Source of the DNA: Nautilus pompilius
Taxonomy: Eukaryota > Mollusca > Cephalopoda > Nautilida > Nautilidae
Direction: 5' to 3'
Assembly: GCA_018389105.1 (NCBI GenBank)
Contig: JACATO010000091.1
Span: 992,001-1,056,000, forward strand
Length of the DNA stretch: 64,000 nt
Shown here: in pieces, positions 11,881 to 26,126 of the stretch
Position numbering within the stretch: position 1 is the first letter of the stretch
Layout: each line of letters opens with the position of its first letter
Made by a program: the position numbers and the translations under genes
Notes under the pieces: generated by a model
Databases searched by the model: none
Told to the model about the DNA's origin: nothing
What the model saw: the letters and a program-made list of their open reading frames with translations, nothing else

Positions 11881-14800
11881 GTAAGGAATATGACTGATTA
11901 TTATTTCATTGCAGTGTAGTCATATTGATTGTTACAGTAACCTCAACAACATTCCAGACAAGCGGCGCCAGGTTAGTTCTCTCCTTTGATGCGGCCGAGT
12001 TAAACTAGAAACAGGCAGGAAAGGGTATAAATGTCTCCCATAGTTCATGTAAAACTTTTGTGAGTCTCTTACCTGACATCCAGAACACCAGCCTGACAGT
12101 TGCATTGTTTTAATTTCCATGGTTTTTTTTTTTTAATGATGAAAAGTTGTTAAGAAAGTAAAGCTAATAGATTTAATAGTTTGATAAATTTCAATGGTTT
12201 GGAGACAAACAGTTCTCATCTCACCGAGAAGGAAATGTACTGAATTCTTTGTATTTTATATTATTGCTTAACAGAGAAACTAGAAAAAATAATTTTGAAG
12301 GTTGAAAGGTATGAGGACAAATAAACAGAATTAAGTGGCAAGATACTGGTATTTTAAAAAGGATACATTTAAACAAAAAACCTAACTAATGAAAATACAG
12401 TACATTTTGACAAATGAAACTGGAACGGTCTTTGAACATTTCTGGTATATATATATTATATATATATATATATAATTTTTAACTTTGATGTCTGTTGGCA
12501 AATGGTTCTTTTCTTAACTTTTATTTTTTAAATCCTATTTTTTTTTTTAAGTAAATGCTCTTAAAACCAGTTACTGACTACTGATGATTGTTGTTTGCAT
12601 GCAAAATTATTCATGTTTCAGATAACTGTCATTTCTTTCTCATCTGCTGAAGAAGGCTTATTATTGGCAAGATACATAACCAAAATATTGATGTTGTCTT
12701 TATAATTATCTTCTTTAGCTGTTATAGTTGAGTGTGATCAATGAGGCCAATTTCCTCGTCAGTACATGACATCTTTACCATTTTTCTTGTTCTTATGCCT
12801 ATTTAGATTGTATAATTTTTGGAACCATCTTCATCCCGACTTGAGCAATCCAGTGCAAGGTTTTCCTCTTATGCAAAGTTCATTGAATAACACAGACAAC
12901 AACCAATTAACAAAATCTAAGTATATGACAGGTCCAATCCATTGAAATTAAAGTTCTACAAGAATAGTCTACACTTGGTGAAGATTCTTAGACTAATACT
13001 TCTTCATCACTGATATGATCTTGCTGTTAAATAGTTAACTAGTGCCTATTTGCTATTAACTTTGGTTCCAGAGAAGAATGCTCATAATCACAGTACAACA
13101 GACATTGTTTAATTATAAATACCATGTTGATTAAGCTTCTTCCAAAGACGAAAGCTGCTCTGAGGATGCAGTACTGCTAAGATGAGTGAAATGACTGACA
13201 ATATTGGGCAGGCAGTTTATATAATAATCAAAGTGCTGGTTGGTGAGGTACTTTGGTTGTCTTGATATCATCGACAACAGTACTAACAAATTTTACAAGT
13301 TTGATTACTGGAATTAAAAATCTGTATTTGTGATGTATGTACATAAAGTAGTTTCACAAATTACTTTCATTCTGATGCTTGCGAATTCAAGGGCAGCTTA
13401 TTCTTGCAAGCTATAGAAACTTGGTTGGTTGGTTGGTTATGCTGTGCCCACCACAAAGGTTACGCACGCGTGTTGTTGACAATAAGAAGAATAAAGTCAG
13501 GGTGGGTGAATTTAATTGGTATGATTTGTCAAGTAGCTACAAGCCAGTGTGCAGGTGAGATAGCTTTGGCATAATCATATAATCATTACATTGGATTTTT
13601 AAAACGAAGAGGGACTTTGGAAGTTGGTGGGGCTGTAGCTGACAGAAAAAAGGATTCTAGGATGTTGTTAACCCTGGCGATCACTGAAGTAGACAGTCCA
13701 CATGTGAAGCTATGTGGGATGGGTTTAGTGCTCATCCTACCAGAACTGTGTAGACAAATTCAAGGTTCAAAAGCAAATTACTTCAGTACATTTGAGTGCA
13801 GATTGAGGGGCTGGAAGATGTGCATTCTGTTGGCATGCATTAGCTGCCAACCCGGTCAAGTTGTTCAGATTTCCATGCTGAGCACAGGCCGATTACCATG
13901 GTAACCAATGATGACAGGGGTTTTTTTTCTCTTTGTTCATGCAGGATTTCTTACTAGACCTTTGCTAAATTATAAAATGTAATTTCAGATTTTGCTTTTA
14001 AGGGTCCCAGAGTGGACCAGTAGGAACTGGTTTGACTTCTAAATGTCAGAGCTGACTTCATAGGTAAAACGAAGTAAAATGATTTCACTGTCGGGGGCTT
14101 CAGTGGATAACTTTTCCAAAGAATCCTCTGTTTTTCTTGTTGACTTAAGAATCAGCATCTGATGGAACACTTGCTCCATAGCATCATCACTGGGCCTGGC
14201 GGTTCCTGCTGAGCAGCTGGAAGGATGGATTAGAGGAGAGAAAGAACAAACGAGACAAGATATGGAATAAAGGAAACAGAAGGGGAATGCACGCCTGCTT
14301 TGTCGTCATTCTCTTTCTCTGGGACCCAGTGTTCATTAAATAACCATGCTGTGATGTGTGAACTAGTATTAGTCGCATTTCTCTGATAGAATTTATTTAG
14401 ATGTGGCACATGATTTTCTTTTTCTTTTTTTTTTTCAAAAATAGAAGAGAGATGGGAAAAATAAAAAAGAAACTGCTAGTTGTGAAGAGCCTTTTCAACT
14501 ACTGATGAAAGAAGTTGGCAGCCTTTTGAGGGATGTTGAGGCGTTTGAACATCGTTGAAAGTGGGGATTGAATCCTGTTTAGTTATCTCCATTGGGGCTT
14601 TGAACAAACCAAATTTTTTATGCCACTTTATTTTTATTTTATTTTTTTTTTAAGGCTAAAAGCTTTTTTGATTAATAATTTTTGTGTGTGTGTCATTTCT
14701 TAAAGAATGTCTATAAAAGAGCTTGTTGGAAAAAAACCGAGTGTAATCGCTCTGAGGGATTTAGATGTAGAGATTGTTGTACGAGACTTGTTATTCGTCA

Positions 14801-17800
14801 TAGAGAATGAGCAGGGGGGGGTGGGGTGGTGGCGACTTTTCTTTGATGTCTGTGGGTGGGGGGGATCCTCCTTAGCAAAACAGACAAAAGCCTCCGTTTC
14901 TGTGAAGATCTGGCCTGGATTTCACAATCTGTCTAATTGCAACTATCTTCATCAGTGTTCTCAGCATCAAAGGCGCTACGGTTAATTGGTCTCTGGAGGG
15001 CATCCAATAGGCAAGACATGAGAGCGCCACCCTTTTTGTCCTCTTAGACTGTAAAGCTTTTTTTAATTATTATTATTATTATTATTATATTATTATATTA
15101 TTATTATTATTATTATTATTATATCTATTTAGATAGTTTTTCTCTTTATTTTTATTTTCTTAGCTTTCCGCTAGGTAGCTGCTTCAGTAATCTGCTCTTA
15201 GATAAAGGGCTGTCAAAAATTGGGGATAGCTCTTGGAATTACTAGATTTAGATGTGAAGCAGCTTTATAATAATTTCATTGGATGTATCCATTCTGAAAC
15301 ATTTTTATTTTGGGTACATACCTATCTCAAAAGTTTGCTTACATTGATGGATTGTCATCTAGGAGTTAATGCTTCGAGTCAAGAAAAGTTAGGGATTCAG
15401 CATATTGAATTATTTTCAGTAACGCAGAACTCGTCGTTCTGTTGGAGAAGAGTTAGTGGATTTTTTGGACTTACTCCCAGCTATTTGCCCAGGGATTTTC
15501 TTGCAAGGAACTTTTCGGGTTCTGTGCAGTTTGAACCCAGAGATACAGCACCAATGACCTGGTTGAGTGGTGCTGAGGTCATGGACCGTAGAGAACTTCT
15601 CTGTGGGATCAAAATAAGGCTGATTACAAAGTAAAATGACTGAGACTTTAGGTATATGTTAGCCGATGCATGAGGATGTTACGCGATTATGATGGAAAGC
15701 AGCAGGAGCGGGAGAAAGAACTTTAAAAATTAATTCTTTTGGCATCTCCATTTTTCCGGTTTGTGTAACATTGTTCACCTATTTGATAAAATTGACTCTG
15801 ACTTCTACAGAAGCTCAGTTTATTTTGTAATCTTTCAATGTTTTTATTCTGGGAGATTTGAACTGCTTCTCTTCTGGTTAAGAATTGTAGTTGCTTCAAC
15901 TTTGGTGGGAATTCTTCATTTGAAGATGAACTAAACGAGATCTTTCTCTTGGCTTGTATTGGGATGATGCTCTTTCCATTATAACATTTAGTTTCAAGCA
16001 CAAGGGTGTAGTTAGCCATCACAGCTTATTAAAGGGGATCCCAGAGAAGAGAAATGGCCATCAGTACAATTCTTGTATCGATTAAATTGGTCACTATTAA
16101 CCAGACTTCTCATTTTTTATTTAACTCATTCACTATTCCATTAATTCAAAACAAAAATAAATTCTTATATATATATATAGCTAATCTTATTTATGACAGT
16201 AGGATTAATAAATGATCCCTGTCCATCCACACACCGAATACCTGATTATTTTGAAAACCCCTATTAGGTCTCCTGAATGTCTAGAAGTAAAAATGTGCGT
16301 AAGAGATAGTTTTGACTAATTATTATACTGTATCAGGTTTTTTTAGTAAAGCACCTCTGGGTGTCACTTACAAATAAATAGAAGATTTTGGTGTGGCCAA
16401 GTGAAGAATTCCGGTCTTGAATTAGATCAAGAAGCCCACAGTAACAGTGGATTCCACATTCAGCCTTATTATAATTGATTCTATTTCGGTGCTAAAATTA
16501 CCAATTGCAAATTACTAAGTACACACATTAAACTAATCCTTATGTTGACTTAAGAGATTTAGTTCTTTTGAAGTGAGAATAGAAATAGTGATATCAGAGC
16601 CCATACAACTGGCTTACAACTTAGCTGAAAGCCATACATACATCTTCGACTGATCACGTGCACATGTTTGAAAAGTATTAAAAGATAATTTACTGATATT
16701 AATGATAAGAGTATTATTGGAAGAAAATGTAGTTATGGAGTCTGTTTGCGAATAACAATCCTTTAATTAAAGATTAAAGTAGGGAGCTTTGCCCAGCTGC
16801 TGAACAACTTCAGTAATATTGGCAGATAAATGGAATTGCTATTCTTCACACAATGATCAAAAAGAAATGATTCACTAAGATCTTAAGCCTCTGTTCTACT
16901 TGAATCAACTTGGTGCCTAGTTTTTGTCTAGAGTTATTTTCCTACATGTTTTAATTTGTTGAATAAAGTAGTTTTTTTTTTTTTTTCTCTTAGATTTTTA
17001 ATGATGTTCTAAAACAAGGTTTCATCACGTTTTTCTATCTTCCACATCTCTCTCTCTCTCTCTCATTAGTGATTCTATAATCTCGGAGGTTGCTGCAGTA
17101 GTCATCATGCTTAGGTGATGGTCTGCATCCCAACTCATCTCGTGATTGCCGGCAGATGCTGGGGTCTCTAGATGTTCTTAATTCGAGTCAAACACCACGT
17201 CCTCAGTTTTGGATGGTGGATCAAAGAATAGCAAAGAAGATCTCCAGCTGTTTCGTGTCTGGAAATCCAATGAAAGCCCTTCCACCCTACTCACCGTGGT
17301 AGCTAGTGTATTCTCTCATGGCTGAATCACTCTCCCGCATCCCTAATCATGGATCTTTTCCCTCCATGTGTATATATATTTAGTAAAATCTGTTACTATC
17401 CAGGCTACTCAGCATGTTTTTTTTTTTCCATGGGAGCCTTTTATGGTAAGTAACTTCTTGTCAGCAGGGTGTTAATTACCAAAATATGAAGAGGTTGATC
17501 TGCAACTTTTGAGTTACCTTATGAAAACCAGGACACCCGGGGTTGTGTATAATTAAGAAACCAAAGCTGTTGGTAATGTTATTCACTGAGACTATAAAGT
17601 TACCCGGGAATTTCCTAACCCACTTATGGCAAGTAAAACTATAGTTTCTAAGCCTACATTTTAGACAACTTCTGTTGTTTTCCACCAAGGTTACACCTCA
17701 GGCGAACCGTTTCAGTGAGTGAATGAATATCCATTCCATTGCTTGCGGTTTGCTGGCTAATTTTTTATTGTGCAATGGCTGGCTCTTACTAGGTGTACTG

Positions 17801-20800
17801 ACTCATCCGCAGATAATGGTAAACCATATTGTTCTCTTGTCTGCTCCAAGTTTTCTGATCAGCCATCTGTTGTTGTTGTATTTGCTTCTGATGTTAACTT
17901 GTCGATAGATATGATTTGGAATGCACACCTAAAAAACAAACAAAAACCTGTGGCACCCAGTGTCATCTTTTGCTTTTTTTTTTTAAATTGCCGCTGAGGC
18001 GACATTGTGATGGTTTTTAGGTGAGTCTGGTTTTTGGGGAGGGGATAGATGTTCTTTCTTCGTCGTCAGAGCTGTGCGACTTTGGGTGAGATGTGCTGCA
18101 CAAAGTATGGACAAGTCTGTGGTGTTTCCTCCTCTTCGGACCACCCAAAATACATTGAATTAACACCTGCTTCGGTTCGGCTCTGCTGCTGAAAAGGAAG
18201 GTAAACATCTCTGTTGTTGCTGCTGCTGGTTATTATCATTACATTTGAAAATCTATTTCTTAATTTTGCTCTGTGGGTAGCAAATATTCCGACTTCTTTG
18301 TGCATGCGATCTTCTCTGACTCATTCTTGTTTTCACTGGAATTTACGCTTTTGGAAGCAGACCATTGGATTCATTAGCATCCATGATTGATATTTATCTA
18401 ACACTATTAAAGTCTGAAATGTCAGAGCTTCAAGTAAGGCTTTGCTGTTACTGAGGATCACCACTCTAATTTGCTGCAATGATATTTGTCATTATCGTTT
18501 TAGTTATCATCATTTTTTTCCCTTTTTACTCTGAATGCACGACTTCCATAAAAGGTAATGTTTACGGCTTTGGTTTTCTTTGAAGTTGAACCACAAGGGC
18601 CCTTTTTTTTTTTTTTTTTTTCTTTTTTCTCCTGGTAATTATTGAATTTTTCCAGATTGTTTTTAGTTCTCGTATTGTGGGATTTCATTGCTCGCGTAGC
18701 TGTGCCAGACTCTCATGGTCGCCAGGAGGCGTCGTTTTGTTAATAGCATGCGCCACTGCGATCAGAGGCCCTACTGGTGTTATGGGTGAATGGAAAACAG
18801 AAACAGGGATGGTTGAGAGGTCATTCTGACATGTAATGGCCATTCACGGTAGAAGCAAAGATAGACTAGCAGTCAAGCTCATGGGCACCCCTCTTTTTTT
18901 TTATCAGTCGATTTCAGTACCAATTTGTCAATCTCTCTCTCAAAAAAAAAGAGAAATTTAAAGGGGAACTGTGATGTAACAGCATAATTTTGATATTAAT
19001 ATGCCTGCATGTGCCAAAGTGTTGCAACGTCAATAATTATAATCGAGTAAGTCTGCGGAATTTGTGTGAATTTCACTTTAGCTCCTAAAATCTTCTCTCC
19101 ATATTGATTTTGTTGCGTGTAATTTTGTTAATTTAATAAACCGAACATTGCTAAAACACGCACGCATGCAGGGGCACAAATAGATAGCTCGTTAAAGAAA
19201 ACATTTCCAAAATCTAACTCTCAGTCAGATTTCAAAGACGAACACTAGCGTGGAACCTAAATCTACATTTTCACAGGAGATAGTTGAATCTAAACATAGC
19301 TTAGATGATGTTCTCCCTAATATGCTCCTTTATCTGTCTTTGAATATCAGAATTGCTGTTTTTGTGTGTGTGTGTATTTCCAGAATGCACGTTTTCTCTT
19401 TTAGTTAGAAAATATTTTAAATTAATTTATTTATAGACATGAGTAGAGATTTCTTCTGTGTTGGAGAGGAACTGGTTATGATCATGGCAACAGAATTCCA
19501 GAAGAAACGTGCAAAAATTACTTGTTAAATAAGTATTTTGTAAGTAGACAATAGAGGCAGTGCAATGGTCTGGTGATAGGTTACTGGGCTACTAAGGTCA
19601 TGGACTGGCCTGGTTTAGTGGCATATCCCTCTAACATGGTTTCTTCTTGCCCACGTGAGTTTCCTTATATATCTACTAGAGACTTTCTATAACCCCCCCC
19701 TGGTTTAATAAATTGAAAGCAGGGTGTTTTCTCTGGCAGATAGATAGATCGATAGATACCTTTTGTGCTGGTGTTGTTGTTGTTGCATCACCTCAGGTGC
19801 CTGAGGATAGTCCTCGGTAGCGCTGTGGCTGCACGTGGAAGTCGAGAGAGTTCGTCGTAGGAGAGACCCAGCTGATGGTGATGACAGTCCACCAGGAAGG
19901 CAGGGCAGCGCATCCAAAGGTGTTCGGATGACTCTTCCTCTTCCGCGCAGAACCGGCAGATGTCGGTCTCGGCTTTGCCTGGCTTTTCTGCTACAGGCGG
20001 GCGATGTCAAGGTGAGCCCTGGGCCTTCCTGCTCAGGGTGCACTAAGACAATTCGTCGAGATTTCTCCCCCATCATCTGCTCTGTGTGTGGTGAACATTT
20101 CCACAGAAGCTGCGCTGGCCTGTCTCAATACCGAAAGGACACACAAGGCTTTGTCTGCAGCCAGTGTTCAGGAAATAATGTCACCAATCCAGCTAAGCAG
20201 ACTGTACCGTTGGGGAAAAATCGGATGTGCTTTGTCTGCAAAACGAAGTTTCGTCTAACGTGCCATCCAATTAAATGTGCTGGTGTTGGCATGTGGGCTT
20301 GAAGAAGTAGATGTTGCAAGAGAAAGCCATTGTTTATTAAGATTAGAAAATTAGTAATTGACCACAAACACGGATGATATTTAATGTTTGGCTTGCTCCC
20401 ACCCCCCACCACCATAGCTCTCTAAATTACATCTCCTTAATTTCTTAAATCTTGTGATATTTCATTCCATTCTGAATTCTGCTGGTGGTTTCCAGATACC
20501 AGTATTAGTCCGCAATGAATGAACGTGATTCATGTATTTCTCTCAGTTATTTTATATTCATGTCAAAGCTCCGAGAGGGCTCTCCCATTTTTGCCTTTGT
20601 TGTAAATAGAACTGGACAGCAGGGTATTTGGGCATCTCTGCCTTGTTGTAAAATGGAATTTTAGCTCATTAAGCTTATTTCAGGTGGAACAGTATGCTTG
20701 ATAAGAATTTGTGTAATCCACGGCAGCAGTCGTTTTTCAAGTGCTGACATGATTTCTGACTCCATCATGGTTTCAAACAACTCCAAACTTAGGCAGATCT

Positions 20801-23800
20801 GCCTCCACGCTTTACTGTTGGTGTTATCGATTTATACATCCTTCCCTGGCTCTCCTTTGAAGAAACTCGCTATTTAAAAAAAGTTATAATTCTCAATAAA
20901 TAACACCTTGCTGTAATCTCCTGTACATTGAATTGGCTAATTTTTCCATTTTGCTTTCCTTCATTCATGGATAAGTCTGTTGGGATGTAAGACAGGCAAG
21001 ATCAACTAAGGTAGTCAGCCAGTCAGAAAACTGTGTCACATCCTTCATAACACACTCACATCATGTCGCTGTCTGCAGTACTTCAGGATCATTGATGTTG
21101 ATGAGCTGATTTGTGCATATCATTAAACTACCTTGTGACACTTTCTTTGGCATGGATGGGGTGTTGGAATAGTTTTTCAACACAGTTTGTCTCAAATATC
21201 TCTCTTCCTTGATTACAAACTGCAAACTTTATCACCAGTTCTGATTCTGAAAGCTTGCTGTTTGACATCAGTGATCACCAAATGACCCTGTTTCATTTGT
21301 GCTGTGATGGATCGCCAACTTTAAAAAGTCAAACTGTGTCAGTTCCATCCATCTTTGACACTATGCACTGCACTGTAGCCATCCACTGCCTGATGCCTGA
21401 ACCTGGTGCCCTGTGATGGATCACCTCTGAAACTGTCAGCTCCTAAATCAGGGGCAATCTGTTTGGGTCTTTAGTCTCAGCTATTCCAACTTGTCCTGGA
21501 TGTTAGTCAGTACACCTGGCCAGGATCTGCTCTGGCTTTCTTTGTAGTTTGCAATGTATCCTTTTCTTTACTGCAGGCCACCTAACACTTTTCTCACTGA
21601 CACGGTATTTCCTGTGCATGGCCACATCCACCACTGTTTTCTTTAAGAGAAGTCAATTTTCAAGTTTGAAAGCTGCCTGTATGTGATGTGCGTGAATTGG
21701 TGAGCATATTAATGGTGAACTGTTCTGAGCATAATTTTCTGTAGTTTGTTTCAAATGAACAACATTAGTTTATTTCAGAAAATAACACTCTTGTTTTTTG
21801 TTTTTTTTTGTTTTCATTAAAGCAATTTTAATCACACCATCCATAGATAAGTCAATTTTGGCTTAAGTTAAAGCCCAGACTTCTCTCTTTCTCTGGATGG
21901 GAGTATTGACTCGTACAATGAAGTAGGTTTGTTTGATTTCTTTTAACCTTCCATATCAGTTTTCACCTCCCTTAAACCACCTGGTATCTTGTTTTTGTGT
22001 AGAACTGGTGATATATATTTAGTCAGATGTACATGTGGCTGGATTGATACAGATTTATTATTACAACGCATTGTGCTAATAAGTAGGGGACTTGTCATAG
22101 CTTCTGTGACATAACCTGTGCTAAGTAATATAGATTCTTAATGTAGTGGGGTGGCACCCACGTGGTATGCATAATACGAGTTAACATTTAGTTCAAGGTT
22201 GGTTCAGCTGAAGCTACATTTGCAAATTGTCCGCTATACTTCTTTTTGAACCTTCAGGATGTAGTCTCTAAATATTTTGGAATTTTAACTCCCACAAGAT
22301 TATCCAGTAGCCATGTAAATCTATTTATTGTTACAAAAAATGAAACACACATGCACGAGTTTCATTATGAGCTATTAATTATAACATTACGCTGGATTAA
22401 AGATGGAAATTATAGAACCAAGATTGGTATAAACTAAGAATAACTACAAAAAAACAAAGAATTTGGTCTTTTAGCGATTAGGAAACTCAATGTTTTTTTG
22501 GTGCATTCACTTTGTAATTGGTAATTTTTGATAATTCCCTTTTTTCAGGTTAATTTTGCAGCTGCAGCGGTTGTCAAAGTCTAAATTCTTGTTACGCTGC
22601 TCTGTCATCTGTTGGCATTCCAATTTGCATGTCTACTCGTTGAAATGAAATTGTTTCCTAGGATTAGACTTTACAATATTTATTTTGCTACAGACTTGAT
22701 TTTACCTTTTCACTCAAGTAATAGTGTATATTGGACAATTTTGGTCCAAACGACAAAGTCCCCTCTCCAAATGAGAGTTTAGCATCTGTTTTAAAACCAA
22801 ATTCTTCAGGGCGATGTATTTATTACATTGAGACCAACCAACGTTTTTGAAATGCAAATAAATTCTGTCCGGAAATCTAGTAATGCATTTGAATTGTTCA
22901 GCAGCAGATAATTAAGGAAATAACTAAATCTGTCGTTGGGTTCCAAACAAAATTATGGTTTTAGAATTATTATTATTTTTTTGCACTTGCATTAGACCAA
23001 AAACCATTATACATCGTTGTGCAGATTGTCAGAAAAGAATGATATATTAATAGTAATAATAGAAAGATTGGATTCTGATATCATAAAAGGGCCTTCTATT
23101 TATATCTTCAAAGGCTGTTTTAATGTTAATCTAAAGTTGAATTGCCATTTTGATGTTTCATGTGTCTGCTACACAAGTGGCTAACGACCACAGCCAACTG
23201 CGCTGTGAGGTTGTTACCTTTAAATACCCTGGGTGCAAGATACAGGCTCCCAGGCAAATGCGAACTAGGCAGCAGTTGACTGAACCTAGCAGGAAAAATT
23301 ATTACGCCTTTGCGTATTTGTTTTTTTTTTTTTAAAGATAGATAAATAAAAGCAGGCATATGTAGACTTGAAAAGGCTTCCTGGCAATTCCAGACGGATG
23401 GGCAGTTTTCATTTTGGTTGTTCGCGTTGTCTCGTTTGCCATTTATCACGATGATGTTCTGTAGCCAGTCAGCGTGTAGACTTCAAAGCAAAAGCAAACA
23501 GAGAAAGTGAAGCGGAGAGGAGGGAAGAGAGAACAAAAACATCCATGCTTTTCTCTGAATTGCACAAGCAGCGAGATTTATGTTTGCAAAATAAAATAAC
23601 CTAAAGGGCACTTTGAGTTAGGAGGGGAGGGCATGGCAGAAGAAGGGGAAACTGCTACTTGGCTATCACACATGGGGTTTCTAATTTCAGTTTTCCCTAA
23701 TAACCAATGGATGTGATCAGCAAAGGGCTTTGATGTAGCTACCAGTATAGAAAAATAGAGAGAAAAAACTAGCCCCCCCCAGCCTTTGACAAGTGGCTTG

Positions 23801-26091
23801 TGTTATTGAATAGCTATGAATAGGGCCCTCCAAGGAAAAGGAAAATGGGGTGGTGTATGGCTGCCAATATATAATTTAATCATTTCATTATCTTGCATTA
23901 ATTAGGTAGTTGTTCACTGTAGCTGATATTAACTGTAGCTTGTTTCTTTCACCATGAATAAGTCATGAAGCTCATCTCACCCGAGTCGCACATGTGCATT
24001 GCTTTTTGATCTTGGTAATTTTTCCTGCTACCACTTCTTTCTCCTACACTTGTCTGTTTGTCTTTAGGTTCATTTCGGTGTTGGCAGACTGGCACTTCCA
24101 GGGAAGCAAAGAAGATCCCTCCCTATACATAGTCGTTTAGCTCTAGTGATGAAATTTATCATGGCTACTTAGCAAAAGATGGCACACCAATGTGAGAGTA
24201 TGCTTGTGGCTAATGTTGTTTTAAAAAAAATGTATTAAACAACAAGATTAATAAGAAATTATTTAATAAAACTTTATTTTCCTAATAGTTATACTTAGCC
24301 ATTGATAATCTGGTATTTAGATACCACCCCTGCATAATGATGATGTTAATTAAAGCAAAATTATAATGAAAGTTCAGAGCCCTGTTACGCTTTAAAAAGT
24401 GAATTACCGAATTCATTTCTGAGATATGATCATTGTATCAGGTTTGAACTATGGACTTTGATTTCAGTCCGTGCTTGAGACAAACAAAGGGAAGTAACTC
24501 GTTGAAAAAAAGCTCAGTAATTCCCCTTCCCTGTTGAGCAAGATTCAAATTAATTGGATGCTGTGGTGAATGGTTCATGGGCTGGTTAGAAGTCAGTCAC
24601 CATTACCATGGACACCCCTCTATTGAAGTAGGTATGGCCGCTGAGAGAGAGAGAGCCTGTTGTAATCACGCAGATAAAAAAATATCTCACAGACTGCTTC
24701 TTTATTCTCATGTTCAAGAAAACTCTAATAGAAATGTTCTCGGAAATATAATCGATGAGAATTACTTTTGTTAGCTCATAAAATAAATTTGAGAGCGATG
24801 ATATTTGTATAGGACATAATTATTAGTCTCATCCTAGATTATTATCAGTTGTTTGTATTTATTCCAAGAAGTAATTTTAACAACCTTTTGGCCAGGCCTG
24901 GTCCTGAGTTTGTGGTTCTGGTTAGGTCGGATAGCATGATGCCCCTGGCTTCTCTGCAGACTGCTTTCTTGACGACGTATCTTAATTAGAACTGCACGTG
25001 ACCTTCAGGATGCAAGACAATGCAATACACTACCAACTAACAACTCACGTTTGGCAAAGCCATACAAAAAGGGATTTGTTCCACTAACCAATGACCTGTC
25101 GCAGATCTATACAAGCTAATGTCAGCTGCTTTGTGTCATCAGGGGTGATGAGTGGGCGGATAGGCTGGCTGAGCAAAACTACTGGTGGGAAAGGGGTGTT
25201 CTGTGGAAGTGAGATGATGTCTGAGGCAAATGGATGCTTAGCTGGATGACCTAATTCATTGCATCCATCCTAGGAAAATGGGATGAGCAGTTGAGTAGGT
25301 AGTCAGAAGCCTGAAAGGTAGTTTGATTGATGATGAATCATTGTCAAGATGACAAAAAGCCCTTAAGGGGTTTTCCATGTGCAATAATGCCAATGTCAAT
25401 ATAAAATGTAAATAAAGCATTTCTGACTACCCTTGGAAGCAGTGCACTTTTAAAAAATGTTTTGTTGTGATTAGCTTTTTAAAATCAAAATAGTGAACCA
25501 GTAGCAGGTAATAAATATCGTGGATTACCAGTCAAGTAACTGACATCATTGACCTCTTTCTCTCTCTTCCCAGGGATGTCTTTGTGTCTACAGTTCGCCC
25601 ACAGCAGAAGTACATTGTCATCGTCATGGATCATGGGATCTCTCTGAGCATAAACCAACTTTTAACAGCCAAAGCCATTGCCAAGCACTTGCTTTCATCA
25701 TTGCTGGAAAATGACAGAGTGAGTAGTGGTCTGTTTTTAAATTGTAACAAAATTCACCCCATAGGCGGCTGTGTTCCTGAAATGATCTGGACAACTCCGG
25801 TGATGGCTGAGGTTTTGTCTTCTTTCCATGTAAAATATTAACCAATTTTTTATCATCTTCCTTTGTCTTTTCAAACAAGAAATCCTCATGTTAAGAAGTT
25901 TTAAGTAAACTTGCTCCTTGTTTCAGATGATGTTAGGTTGGGTGGAGTCCATCTTGAGAAGATTTTCCCATTAGCTTCCGTTTTTAAAAATTTTTTAAAA
26001 ATTCTTGTTACTACATTTAGTTGTGGTTTAAAATGAGGCTCTCACAAGTTTGATTTGAATTTACTTTGATATTCCTTACTATTCTCTCTCT

Positions 26092-26126
<35 letters not shown>

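Larger units (their letters stand above)
11881..25573 (+). other. 13.7-kb intron of CACHD1
   Basis: Holds AT and ATT microsatellites (12446-12474, 15066-15122), CT and GA runs, and the LINE 5' fragment at 19.7-20.3 kb. No CACHD1 exon is missing here, since phases and homology join 11880 directly to 25574. The longer open frames inside (for example 15233-15634) match nothing I recognise. Confidence 0.7.

Noticed and set aside
11691-11897. 68-codon ATG frame over the first CACHD1 exon
   Set aside because: Wrong phase; the gene reads this stretch in another frame that matches human CACHD1 and fits the splice phases.
15233-15634. 133-codon plus-strand open frame
   Set aside because: No recognisable motif or splice context; it lies in an intron and long chance frames are expected at this size.
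21040-21710. Possible decayed transposase on the minus strand
   Set aside because: A few protein-like pieces but no ordered motif set that I could assign to a family.
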